Part shown: one piece after another, positions 1-9,147 of the stretch
Position numbering within the stretch: the first letter of the stretch is position 1
How the letters are laid out: the number at the start of each line of letters is the position of its first letter
Assembly (NCBI GenBank): GCA_027604685.1
Contig: JADHYX010000173.1
Coordinates: 20,091-37,950 of the forward strand
Length of the DNA stretch: 17,860 bases
Direction: 5' to 3'
From: Lobulomyces angularis
Lineage: Eukaryota; Chytridiomycota; Chytridiomycetes; Lobulomycetales; Lobulomycetaceae
Made by a program: the position numbers and the translations under genes
Notes under the pieces: generated by a model
The model's database searches: none
Told to the model about the DNA's origin: nothing
The model's input: only the letters and a program-made list of their open reading frames with translations

Positions 1-52
1 ATAATTATTTATAATCTTTTTTTTTTTTTTTAATTTTTTTTCAATAAAATAG

Positions 53-138
53 AAAAAAATTTATTACAATGTCAATATATTGAAGATGAAAATAAACTTT
101 TAAATAATATTATTGGTAGTACCAGTCCTGAATTTTAA
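53..138 (+). CDS. Probable last exon of an upstream gene (partial)
   Basis: A T-rich stretch ending in AATAG at 48-52 looks like an intron 3' end. It is followed by an open frame of about 28 codons that ends in TAA at 136-138. The peptide is polar and acidic and ends in IGSTSPEF; no domain can be recognised in so short a tail. The rest of the gene would lie left of the window. It would be convergent with the NIPA-like gene on the other strand, about 285 bases away. The call rests only on the acceptor-like sequence and the open frame, so it could also be chance. Confidence 0.35.
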
Positions 139-423
139 GGAATTAATGAAATAAAATAAAATAAAAAAAAAAAAACTTGCTTTATATTACTTTTTCTTTT
201 TTTTTTTTTATATTTTTTTCTTAATACCAATTTTTGTTTAGTTTATTTTTAGTATTAATTCCTTTTTTTTTTTTTTTATAATTCACATAAAAAAAAAAAA
301 TAAAATTTAAAATTATAAAAAAGAATTAAGAAAATGCAGACAAGAAAGAGGGAGGATGGGAAACATATAACAAAAAATAATTTTATTTTTATTCTTATAT
401 TACATTTATTTTAATGCATTTTT
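139..423. other. AT-rich convergent intergenic spacer
   Basis: The stretch is dominated by A and T homopolymer runs and lies between two converging 3' ends. I see no ORF, tRNA or structured RNA. A short purine-rich patch at about 334-361 is the only interruption. Confidence 0.5.
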
Positions 424-2051
424 TTAATGAGTAGGAGTAGATAATTTTTCATTATTAAGAGGTATCTTAGGACTGTTCAAATTATGATCTTCACTTTCTC
501 TGGTATTGTTTCGTAAGAGACCTTCATTACCATCTTCTATACCTCGTTTTTCTAAAGAAAAATTAAAAGAAAGTAGTTTGTAAAAAATGAAAAGTCAAAT
601 ATAGCAAATACCTAATTCAATCTCAGCAGCCGCAAGCTGTTTAGCATATCTTTTAGTATCACCAAATAACAAACTGACTCCACCAACCTATTTTAAAAAA
701 TAAATAAAATAAAAAACATTATTAAAAAAAAATATTGTTTATAATTTGACTTACAATAACTAAAAATCCAATAAGAAGGGTAAAAAAATTCAAAGTGGAT
801 CCTAAGTTAAATTTAAATCCTGCTGCCAAAATTCCTGAGCAAAGGTATGTTGCAGTTGTAAACATGCTAAAAATAAATAAAAAAAATAGTAAATTCATTG
901 ATTTCATTACACATAGTAAATTGGAGTTACAACGGCAGTGTTAAATAAGTTCAATGCTTTGTTTAAATAGTTAATCTGTAAAACACCGCTGAATATCACA
1001 AATCCCATCAAAAAATATAGTTCCCAATATTTAAATTGACTTAAATATACATTTAAAAATTGAATTTCGTATAAAGAGTTACCTATCTTGAGGATTGGAT
1101 ATTGAATAAACAATTGCAGAACCAAAAGCTAAATTAAAATTTTAGGCTATAAAAAAAAATTTATCAAACCTTGAGTAGCTACAACTACAAAACTCCCCAT
1201 TATTGAACAAATAGAAACATATATCAAAGGACCTTTTTTCCCATGTCGTGGTGCAGCATAAAATATTAGAAGTATCATTGAAATGAAACAAAAAGCCGCA
1301 TAAATAATAAAAGCTTTTTTCATAATAAAAAAAAATTTATTGTAATTTCTTACGAACATGTCTAGTTAGTGCAAAAAATTCAGGTATTCGTTGAGTGCCG
1401 CCTTCCACTGGGGCATAAAATACAATAATAATTGATCCAATCACACATTGAACACAACCAACTTTCCCACTAAAAGTAAGTTTTTCATTTAAAAAGTAGC
1501 TGGACAAGGCAGCACTAATTACTACAGATAAGGCTCCAAGAGGAGTTACTCTTTTTGAAAGTTATAAGTAAAGCAAGAATTTAATTAATTATAATTTACA
1601 AGATTGCAGGGCTAAAAGCGTAAGCCATCAAATTAAAAATTTCTCCTACCAACATTAAAATCATTCCAGTCCACCATAAAGGCTCTATTTCAAAAAAAAA
1701 ATAAAATTCAATTAAATAAAAATAGGAACCAATTATCTATATAACCTTTTAAATAAGAATGATCATCGTTTACTTTCCCAGGTTCATTTGAATTTATTAA
1801 ACCTTTTTTTTTAATAACAAAACTGGAACCAATAAACAAGGAAGAAGTCACCTTTTAAGTTATATAAAAATCAAAAAAAAATTATTTATAATTAAGCATA
1901 CAGCTAAACTGATACCAGCAATTTTGTGCCTTAAAAGAAGTGGTTAAAAATGGTTCAAAACGATGCTTCAGTTGCATCGAACAATTGAGATTTCAAATTA
2001 ATTTAATTACCATGCAGGAACCTCTGCTACATTTGGTTGGCCTCCTACCAT
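424..2051 (-). CDS. NIPA-family magnesium transporter (DUF803), 11 exons
   Basis: This is a multi-pass membrane protein of the NIPA/DUF803 family, whose characterised members carry Mg2+ across plasma or endosomal membranes. My model has exons (minus strand) 2051-2011, 1929-1902, 1851-1746, 1684-1600, 1550-1354, 1313-1170, 1128-1083, 1039-911, 866-755, 687-612 and 551-424. All phases match and give 363 residues. Family hallmarks are visible: WWTGMILMLVGEIFNLMAYAF, then VTPLGALSVVISA, a NEKL loop, NYLNKALNLFNTAVVTPIYYV, and FTTATYLCSGILAAGF. Alternating hydrophobic segments are consistent with roughly eight to nine membrane helices. The C-terminus, from about residue 310, is a hydrophilic cytosolic tail. 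The N-terminus before the first helix is short. The start at 2051 is the first ATG in a continuous frame, but the two smallest 5' exons are the least certain part. The substrate is inferred from the family only. Confidence 0.88.
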
Positions 2052-2268
2052 AAAATTATATAAATTGTTGGTTGATTTCAAAATATAAAGCTTTTTTAAG
2101 GCGAAAACCCAGGTGGGTTTTGCAATGAAGTACAGCCCAAATTTTATCTGTTAATTGATTTCAGTAACTTCTACTATATTCATTATTAATCTCAGCTACA
2201 TAGATAAATTTTTATTTACTGTATTTATAATTTAATCTACTTTAGAGAAATCTAATCCATAAGACAAT
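2052..2268. promoter_or_regulatory. Upstream region of the NIPA-like gene with an inverted repeat
   Basis: This 217-base gap holds the 5' flank of the NIPA-like gene and the 3' flank of the first lyase gene. At 2104-2121 there is an inverted repeat with 8-base arms (AAAACCCA / TGGGTTTT) around a GG centre, flanked by GC dinucleotides, about 53 bases upstream of the NIPA start codon. It could be a dimeric regulator site or a small hairpin. Function is not shown by the sequence. Confidence 0.35.
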
Positions 2269-3327
2269 CTACTCCAATATTTCTAAAGAGAAGTTTTTAA
2301 AGTATGAATGTTGTTGTTTTGGGGAAGCGTCATCAGAACCACCTCCAAAGAAAGTGCCAAATTGAATACCAGTAAATCCACTTTGAGCGTAAACCAGGTT
2401 TTCCCAATTAATTACTGGATTTGCATCACCATTAATGTAAACTTTCATTTCACCCTTTGTGGTGGTGGCTCTTATAACTTGACAAATTGGTAACCAAGAT
2501 CCTGTAGCAAATGTAAAACTTCCTCTACCAACCGAAATTCCTTGATCTCCTGAACCATTTAGACATTGCTTTGGGTTAGCGCAAAATCCTTCAGGTTGTT
2601 TATTCAGGTCAATTGTAGGATATATCTCACCAGCACCATCATGTCTCCACATAAATCTTGCACTCCAACAAGTATCTGGTAGTTTACAATTTTCAGCTGG
2701 TCCTCCCCATAATCCTGGTACTTTTCCTGCATTTTTGAAATCAAAGTCTTTTTCAAACATTATTTCATAGCAAAATTTTACTTTTTTAGCATTCTCCCAG
2801 TCCTTAATAAAACGCATTAATTTTCTATAAAAGTTTTTTGCCATACTATTGGAGGTTGAGCGTAGAATGTTTGACCACCATTTGATTTAGAACCATAAGA
2901 GCCTGCACCTTAAATTTGTTGCTGTGAAGATGAAGAAACATTCATAAAAATTACCATATTCAACCATCATAACTTTGTCACCACCTTCTAAAGGGTCATC
3001 AACGATACTTCTCCATTTTGAGTCACTTCCAGTCTGATGCTGACCATAAAGGGCTTCATAAGCATCATCAACTCCATTAAAGTTTAACAAGGACCAGCTT
3101 TTCACTCCAATTTTGGAAGTTGTATATTCTTGCACTTTATCGCTTGATTTAACTTTTTTTATTTTCTTGTTTTTCTTTAATTTTTTTTGTAAATTTCTCT
3201 CATTTGCATCAAAAATTGTTGTTAGAGGTTGACTTTCGCCATGTTTTTTTAACCATTTTTCGGATTTTCTTGCATCAATTGCGTTAAAAAAAAAAACCAG
3301 ATTCAATAGAATTATTAATGTCTTCAT
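2269..3327 (-). CDS. Secreted polysaccharide lyase 14-like protein, copy A (3 exons)
   Basis: The exons (minus strand) are 3327-2955, 2908-2847 and 2802-2269, giving 322 residues. Residues 1 to about 18 form a hydrophobic signal peptide. Residues about 20-65 are a basic Lys/Asn-rich linker. From about residue 68 to the end lies a domain that resembles the fungal PL14 fold (alginate/glucuronan-type lyases). It contains VPGLWGG, FMWRHDGAGEIYPTIDL, GISVGRGSF, a GSWLPICQV strand and FGTFFGGGSD followed by SYFKNF. This predicts extracellular beta-elimination of a uronic-acid polysaccharide; that role is inferred from the family. Six Cys in the domain suggest disulfides. The minus-strand ATG at 2844 lies inside an intron and is not the real start. 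The neighbouring gene at 3736-5038 is a close paralog: by hand alignment the last exon (177 residues) differs at 27 positions, about 85% identity. Copy A has one extra intron. Confidence 0.82.
2909..2954 (-). other. 46-base intron present only in lyase copy A
   Basis: On the minus strand this runs from GTAATTTTTA to AATTTAAG and splits a Gly codon (phase 1, G|GT) after the VEYG motif. The paralog has an uninterrupted reading of the same motif at about 4381-4400. Removing the 46 bases restores a frame whose peptide (GSKSNGGQTFYAQPP) is identical to the paralog's, so the intron call is strong. Confidence 0.85.
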
Positions 3328-3735
3328 ATTATAATTTTTTATTTTTCTTTTTTTCCACTGTAAAGAAAAATAAGCTACTTTATATGGTTACTTGATTTTT
3401 AAGTGGCTTTATTATAACAAAGGGGAAAGTAAAAATTGGCTTCAAAAAAACTTGAAAAAAAAGAAAGAAATTTAACACAATGAAAATGTAGGGAGAAAAA
3501 AACAATCAAACAACTTAAGTTTTTTTTGCCAATCCAAATTATTGCAAATAATTAATTTGAAGTTTTTTTTTTTCGTTTAACACCTTTCATTGTTTTAAAA
3601 ATGACTGGAAAATTATCATTACAAAAAATAATAAGATTTGTGTAAATTGTTTAATTTATTATGTATTTACTTTATAAATATTGTATAAATAGTATGTGCA
3701 TTGATGAGGTACTACAAAAAAATGTAATTTCTAAA
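3328..3735. other. Spacer between the two lyase genes
   Basis: These 408 AT-rich bases hold the 5' flank of lyase copy A and the 3' flank of copy B. I see no conserved ORF on either strand and no RNA gene. Homopolymer A/T runs are frequent. A promoter for copy A must lie here, but I cannot point to a convincing TATA element. Confidence 0.5.
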
Positions 3736-5038
3736 TTATTCTAAGATATCAACTGAAAAATTTTTAAAGTAAGAATATTGAGTTTTTGGAGAACGTTCAT
3801 CTGAACCACCTCCAAAGAAAGTACCAAACTGAATACCAGAAAAACCGCTGTTAGCGTAAACTAAGTTTTCCCAATTAATTACTGGATTTGAATCTCCATT
3901 AACGTAGACTTTCATTTCACCATTAGATGAAGTTGCTCTAAGAACTTGACAAATCGGTAACCAAGATCCACAAGAAAATTTAAAGCTGCCTCTACCAACA
4001 GAAATTCCCTGGTCACCGGAACCATTTAGACATTGTTTTGGATTTGCACAAAATCCTTTTGGCTGTTTGTTTAGGTCGATGGTAGGATATATTTCACCAG
4101 CACCTTGGTGTCTCCACATAAATCTTGCACTCCAACAGGTAGATGGATCTTTACAGTTTTCTGCAGGTCCACCCCATAATCCTGGAACTTTTCCTGCTGA
4201 GTTAAATTCGAAACCTTTTTCAAACATAATATCATAACAAAATTTAACTTTTTTTGCATTTTTCCAATCCTAAAAATAAAATGTTTTTTATTTAATTAAA
4301 AGTTTTGTTTTTTTTATTAAAACTTACAACTGGAGGTTGAGCATAAAATGTTTGACCACCATTAGATTTGGAACCAAAGGAACCCGAACCATATTCAACT
4401 CTCATAACTTTATCGGAACCACCTAATGGATCGTTTACAATGCTTCTCCATTTAGGGTCAGTACCAGTTTGATGTTGTCCATAAAGAGCCTTGTAGGCAT
4501 CAGATTCGCCATTAAAATTTGGTAACTTCCAGCTTTTTGAACCTGGTTTGGAAGTAGTAAATTCTTGTTGTTTTTCACCTGATTTTGATTTCTTGGATGC
4601 AGCAGTAGTTTCTGCTGCTGGTTCTTGTGATGGGTCTTGTGATGGGGTGGTTACATCAGATGTTTCGGTGGGTTTTTCAGTAATGGTTGCAGCGGTGACC
4701 TCAGCGAAGTCATTCTGTTTTGTATCTTTACTTTTAGATTTTTTTGGTATTTCTACTTTTTCATCATCTTTTTTTTTTGAAACTTCAGTAGGAGTAGGTT
4801 TAGAATCTTTCGTTTTTTCATTAGAGGATTTTTTTGTTTTAGTTTCTTTAGGAGATTTGATTTTAGAGGTTTTAGTAGCCTTTGTTTTGTCGTCAGAATC
4901 AAGTTCTTTTACAACAAAGCCGTCGACATTAGAGGAGATAGGTGATTTTACTATAACAGTGCCGGACTTTTTCGGTAGAGGTATAGAAGAACTGAGAAGA
5001 ATTAGAAAGAAGACGACAGCAACAAAAGAGAATTTCAT
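3736..5038 (-). CDS. Secreted polysaccharide lyase 14-like protein, copy B (2 exons)
   Basis: The exons (minus strand) are 5038-4328 and 4269-3736, joined in phase 0, giving 414 residues. Residues 1 to about 20 form a signal peptide (KFSFVAVVFFLILLSSS). Residues about 22-155 are a low-complexity linker rich in Lys, Ser, Thr and Glu (repeated KTK, KSK, TET and PSQ-type patches), probably disordered and possibly glycosylated. The PL14-like domain runs from about 160 to the end, with the same hallmarks as copy A: VPGLWGG, FMWRHQGAGEIYPT, GISVGRGSF and FGTFFGGGSD. The domain is about 85% identical to copy A in the last exon, while the linkers cannot be aligned and copy B's is roughly 90 residues longer. 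The likely role is extracellular cleavage of uronic-acid polysaccharide, inferred from the family. The head-to-tail arrangement on one strand indicates tandem duplication. Confidence 0.84.
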
Positions 5039-5390
5039 TATGAGTCTAATTAGATAAGAGGGATTTTAGTTGTAAATTTCTATGACTTGTCTAAAAGGAA
5101 AATTGCTGCAGTATTTATGCATTTTCTTTTTGTTTTTGAGGTAAATTACATAAAAAGGGACGGTGAGATGTGTCTAGCAAGTTTTTTTTGGTTCAAGCTC
5201 CGAAGCAATACGTTACACAAGAAAAATTTACCTCAGATAACGATCTTTTTTCACCTATTTTTGTTTGTTACTTTAATTAAAACCAAAATTCTGTTAAGGA
5301 GCGGGCAATTTAATTACAAAAGTATTCAAAGTTCAATTACAAACATTGCTCAAGATTTTAATTCAAAAACATTTTATTATTAGAAGAAAC
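5039..5390. other. Spacer between lyase copy B start and NPR2 stop
   Basis: This 352-base stretch holds the 5' flank of lyase copy B and the 3' end region of NPR2. An open plus-strand frame at 5087-5383 has no recognisable domain, no family resemblance and the composition of random AT-rich sequence. I see no RNA gene. Confidence 0.45.
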
Positions 5391-7225
5391 CTAAAACGAA
5401 AGAAATCTTAAACATATTTCTTTCTCTTTATCTTTTTCTTTTAACAATTCTTCCAACTCTTTTGAACTACAGTCAAACATGGTACACAGTTCATCAAAAC
5501 AATGTTTTCCATCCAAAAACCTTTTTATGTTGCTTATCGAAAAGTTATTATTTGGGATATAATTTATTGAGCTAACACTTTTTCCAACACTAGAACTTAC
5601 CAACCCTGCCATACCTCCTCCATACGACTTCTGTTCTTTAATCGTACCATTGATGTATCCTAATTCCTCCTCTACCACAGCTGATGATTGCATTATTAAA
5701 GGATACTTATGAATTCGAAATATATATCCTTTTAAAACTCCATATATAAAAAAACGTCTAATTGCATTTATTCTTATTAAAAAAATTGTTATGAGATATT
5801 AGTTGTTGAACCTGACGTCAATATGATGATTCCAAACTTCATTATCTTCTATCCAATCTTTTACTGATAATTCATGTTTTAAAGCGCAGTATAAGGAAAA
5901 TATTCTATCAAATGAAACAGGTGGGTAACCTAAATTTTATGTTACATAAAAAAAAGACTTAACAAAATGTATTTACCATTCAATGTAACAAAATCTATAC
6001 AGTTATTTTGCGCTTCAATATTATTTAACATGGAATTTAAGTGTGACTTAGGAGCATAAACATTTGAAAACTATTAAAAATATTAGTTTGATGCAAATTA
6101 AATTTAAAACAAACTTGAAATATATCCACCAATTTGACACATCCATAATATCTAAAAAAGAGATTTAAAATAAAAATATCTTCAACAAAAATGTGATACA
6201 GTAAATGTTGCACACAAGAACGAGCAAGATCTACTCTGACATCCGCCAACTCAGAGATTTTTTTTATAGTGTTTACACCATTAATCCTTGGCACCACTCT
6301 TTAATAATAAAAAAAAATTAAATAGCTATTAAAAAAACTTATTACCTCCTCATTGTTAAATCACAGTATTTATCCATAACCATTTCTAAATCGATTATAC
6401 AAACAGGTACTTGGAAATCTCTAACTGGTGGAGGGTCAGGATATATAGGAAATAATTTTAAATTAATGGTATTTGCGTCATCTTAAAATAAAAAAATTTA
6501 ATGTTTAATAAATCTATTATTGAATGTAATATCATACTGATGGGAATTTGACATTCTGAATAATAATTTAAATCCTCAACCAGTTGCTCAAGAATGTTTT
6601 GTAACTCTTTTTTAGTTTCAGATTTTGACAAAAATTCCGATTCTACCTTAAAAAAAAAAAAGTTAAAATCGTTAATAAAAGTCTTCTCTTGTTATAGTTA
6701 CTTCTAAAGCCCTAAATGTCCTTGCCATTTTTTTAACAATTTGTTCGTAGCATTCAGTTTCGGCGTTTTTTTCAAAAACAAAACAAAGATTAAATATTAA
6801 CGCATTTCTTTCATATTTTGAATTTTCAATTGAAACTGGATATCCTATAACCTTATAATGCGGTGTTGATATTGAAACTAATCTGTTGCATAATAGGGAT
6901 TTTGGTATAATGTATCTATGGAAAAAAAAAAGAATCGGTTGGATAATGAAGGTAAGTGAACGTCTTTGACAAGGTAAGAAAGTCGCTTACTCTGAAATGC
7001 TATCAAAATGTAGATAAGGCTCAAGGGGAGGAACTGTAAATCCTTCTGGTACTTCATACACCACTTGAGGCTAGTAATGTTAGTTTAATAATGTTAATTT
7101 TTCCAATTTTTTACCCCATGAGTTGCATGAAATTCAGAATAAAAAATTGCTAGTAATATTGGAAAACCTAAAACTTAAAATTAAGTTTGAGTTAGCAAAA
7201 TGTAGCAACCTTCAAAACGATCCAT
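5391..7225 (-). CDS. NPR2: Nitrogen permease regulator 2 (GATOR1/SEACIT subunit), 11 exons
   Basis: NPR2/NPRL2 is a subunit of the complex (Npr2-Npr3-Iml1 in yeast, GATOR1 in animals) that acts as GTPase activator for Rag/Gtr GTPases and so dampens TORC1 when amino acids are scarce. The exons (minus strand) are 7225-7210, 7167-7115, 7070-6991, 6915-6702, 6646-6538, 6481-6346, 6298-6200, 6151-6115, 6070-5977, 5929-5812 and 5757-5391. All phases match and give 440 residues. The N-terminal longin-type domain is recognisable from FYSEFHATHGPQVVYEVPEGF. Family motif YERNALIFNLCFVF places Arg86 where the human NPRL2 catalytic arginine (Arg78) sits. The winged-helix region RINGVNTIKKISELADV ... LLYYGCVKLVDIFQ is also typical, and the C-terminal block HCFDELCTMFDCSSKELEELL matches the family end. 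Length is close to the usual 380-450. The first exon (5 codons) is small but supported by phase. Confidence 0.93.
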
Positions 7226-7345
7226 CTGAATATGTGTTAGGGTTTTACATAGTGTTTATGCAATATCTTTTTTTACATTTCAGCTAAAATAATTTTGTCA
7301 AGTATTGTATTTCTACCACCACAAGGAAAATACTTTAATTCAATT

Positions 7346-7556
7346 GAACAATTGAACTTGTTTTTGGAACACCCAAAACAAATATTCGAAATTCAATATC
7401 AGATGCTGGTAAAGAAAAGCGGGCAAGAACTGAAGTGGAAGTACGTTCAATTGTAAAAGAGACATGTGATGAAATCACAAGAAATATGATTGAAGGGTAC
7501 TTTAGAGAACGTGGAGATGGAAGAGAATTTAAAAGACTATATCCTGATATGTTGTA
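7346..7556 (+). pseudogene. Orphan ORF fragment divergent from NPR2
   Basis: An open frame runs from after the TGA at 7345-7347 to TAA at 7554-7556, about 68 residues with no suitable ATG at its start. The peptide is charged and helix-like (KEKRARTEVEVRSIVKETCD, then EGYFRERGDGREFKRLYPDM) and reads like the C-terminal end of a protein. Just upstream, 7283-7345 is open in a neighbouring frame (FLPPQGKYFNSIEQLNLFLE) after a good polypyrimidine-CAG acceptor at about 7266-7283. A single frameshift near 7350-7365 would join the two. It could be a broken gene remnant or a short terminal exon; no family is recognised. Confidence 0.35.
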
Positions 7557-7614
7557 ATTTTAACCAAAAAATTGACAATACAATCTGTAGAAAATTAAAC
7601 ATAAAACAAAGAGT
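7557..7614. other. Short spacer between convergent fragments
   Basis: A 58-base AT-rich gap lies between the plus-strand orphan ORF and the minus-strand relic. Nothing is recognised in it. Confidence 0.4.
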
Positions 7615-8716
7615 TTAATTATAAATTCTTCTTATTTTATTAATAATATCCGTTCCACATTTTATCCTATTCTCACATAACAAATCTAGAACTGCTTTTC
7701 CGATTAAAAATTCATCGTTTTCTCTCAGATACTTCTTCAACATTTCTTCCAATCCTTCTTGAGTTTGAAAACCAGAATCTGTGACTCTATGAGCACTAGG
7801 TAAACGTGGTTGCTTCATTTCATACAGTACATTACAAAGAGACTTTTATGGAACTTCTTTGTCTTCGGTAATCGTTTTTTAATATTAGAAATGAAATTTC
7901 TGAAACACTCGCACTTGACCAAATCCTCTTTTTTGGTGATATTTCAAAATTACACCATAGAAACCGATGTTACAGCTGCTTTTTGTCCAATTGTCGTATC
8001 AAGTGATCTTTTTTTTTCATCATTTGCAATTATGACAGAATTTCCATTTTCTTCTGCAACAGCTTGAACTCTTAATAAAATTCTATCACCTACTTCATAA
8101 TTAATTGAATCTAAAACGGTTATTGCTGCTTTTACTGCTAATTTATCTGATCTACTAAATCATAAACTTTTCACTAACCTTGAGTAACGTTGATAGAAAT
8201 TTTACGAATTTTTTCAAGCTTTTCAATCTCAAAATTCCAAATTTCAAACAAATTCCATACGATAATTTTACCTACACTCCATTAAAATAAAAATTGCGAT
8301 TAATAATCATACTGCTGAGTTTTGTAATTTTACTGTTGATTCTTAATGTGATTGATAACTTTCACTTTTTCGGTTTTCGAGCCCTGATATAATTATTGCA
8401 TACATTTTGCAACTACAGGAGATCCTACAAAATCAAAAATTGCATAATTACGATTTAGTTTTTTCAGTACTTTGTTAGTAAAGTTTCTTGAAATATTTTG
8501 TTCTGAAGATCAAGTAAGAAAATGTATTTTTGTCTTTTTAAAAAAAAAAATTTGAACTGAACATTAATAAGTGCCCCTTCGCTCAAAACTGTTTATCTTC
8601 AAATTTTGTGTCATGTTTTAAAGTTGACTGATTTTCAAGTATTGATTTAGAGAAATATTTTACTTTAATACAGCTTTAATATCCTTCCCAATTATCGCAT
8701 CCAAATATACATTTTT
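7615..8716 (-). pseudogene. Unidentified minus-strand gene remnant, several frames
   Basis: Several protein-like segments follow one another on the minus strand but are split by stops and frame changes. From 5' to 3': 8716-8657 (ends IIGKDIKAVLK); about 8580-8545 (SEGALINVQF); 8455-8393 (NYAIFDFVGSPVVAKCM); 8278-8174 (VGKIIVWNLFEIWNFEIEKL); 8153-7950 (67 residues, with INYEVGDRILLRVQAVAEEN); and 7818-7615 (67 residues, ending in TAA, with GLEEMLKKYLREN and KAVLDLLCENRIKC). Some breaks could be introns (for example TTTTGTAG before 8420, or GTTAGT at about 8178), but I could not join all pieces with phase-consistent splicing. The pieces have balanced, non-random composition, so this was probably once a gene. 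I do not recognise the family. The plus-strand ORFs here are shadows. Confidence 0.4.
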
Positions 8717-9108
8717 AAGTTAAAGTAATTATTTGAAATTGAAAATAATACTGAGTAGGATGACTTTGCATTAAACTTAAAGTATATAAATGATGATAAA
8801 AAGCCGATCATTCACATAGTTAATGTCTACAGTGTTATGATGATTTTATTGCATTTAATCGTCGCTGTGTTGATTAAATTCAAAAGATATCTTTAATACT
8901 AATAACGATAAGTTTTATTTCTGGCACAGCTCAAATAAAAGGCAGCATCGTTGTCATATTGTTAATTTGTTCGGCAGAGTCACGATCTACAATTAATCAA
9001 CTTCCAGATGATGGTTGTGATAACACTCTATCTCTGCTTTCGAAAAGATCCGAGTTACTATTTAAAATTGCGTTGGGCAAAGGAATTTATTTTTTCCTTC
9101 GATTTTAA
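8717..9108. other. Gap with no recognised gene
   Basis: About 390 bases contain only short open frames on either strand. It lies between the minus-strand relic and the TATA-like element of the Fanzor relic. It may be decayed coding DNA or the left part of the inserted element. No terminal inverted repeat or target duplication could be identified by eye. Confidence 0.4.
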
Positions 9109-9116
9109 TATAAATA
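9109..9116 (+). promoter_or_regulatory. TATA-like element upstream of the Fanzor relic
   Basis: TATAAATA lies 39 bases before the ATG at 9148, which opens the first Fanzor-relic frame. In such AT-rich DNA this may be chance, but the flanking bases (CAGCGCGCTACAC) are not AT-rich, which makes the match slightly more notable. Confidence 0.3.
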
Positions 9117-9147
9117 CAGCGCGCTACACTTAATCTTATGTTGTAAA

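Noticed and set aside
2802..2844. An ATG at 2844 as the start of a separate 191-residue protein in lyase copy A.
   Set aside because: The first 14 codons are intron sequence. The spliced model joins to the conserved upstream domain and matches the paralog exactly in phase.
4548..5057. A 169-residue open frame on the plus strand opposite the linker of lyase copy B.
   Set aside because: It is a shadow of the Lys/Ser/Thr-rich linker: low-complexity codons on one strand leave the other open. The peptide is a Phe/Val/Ser-rich string with no domain.
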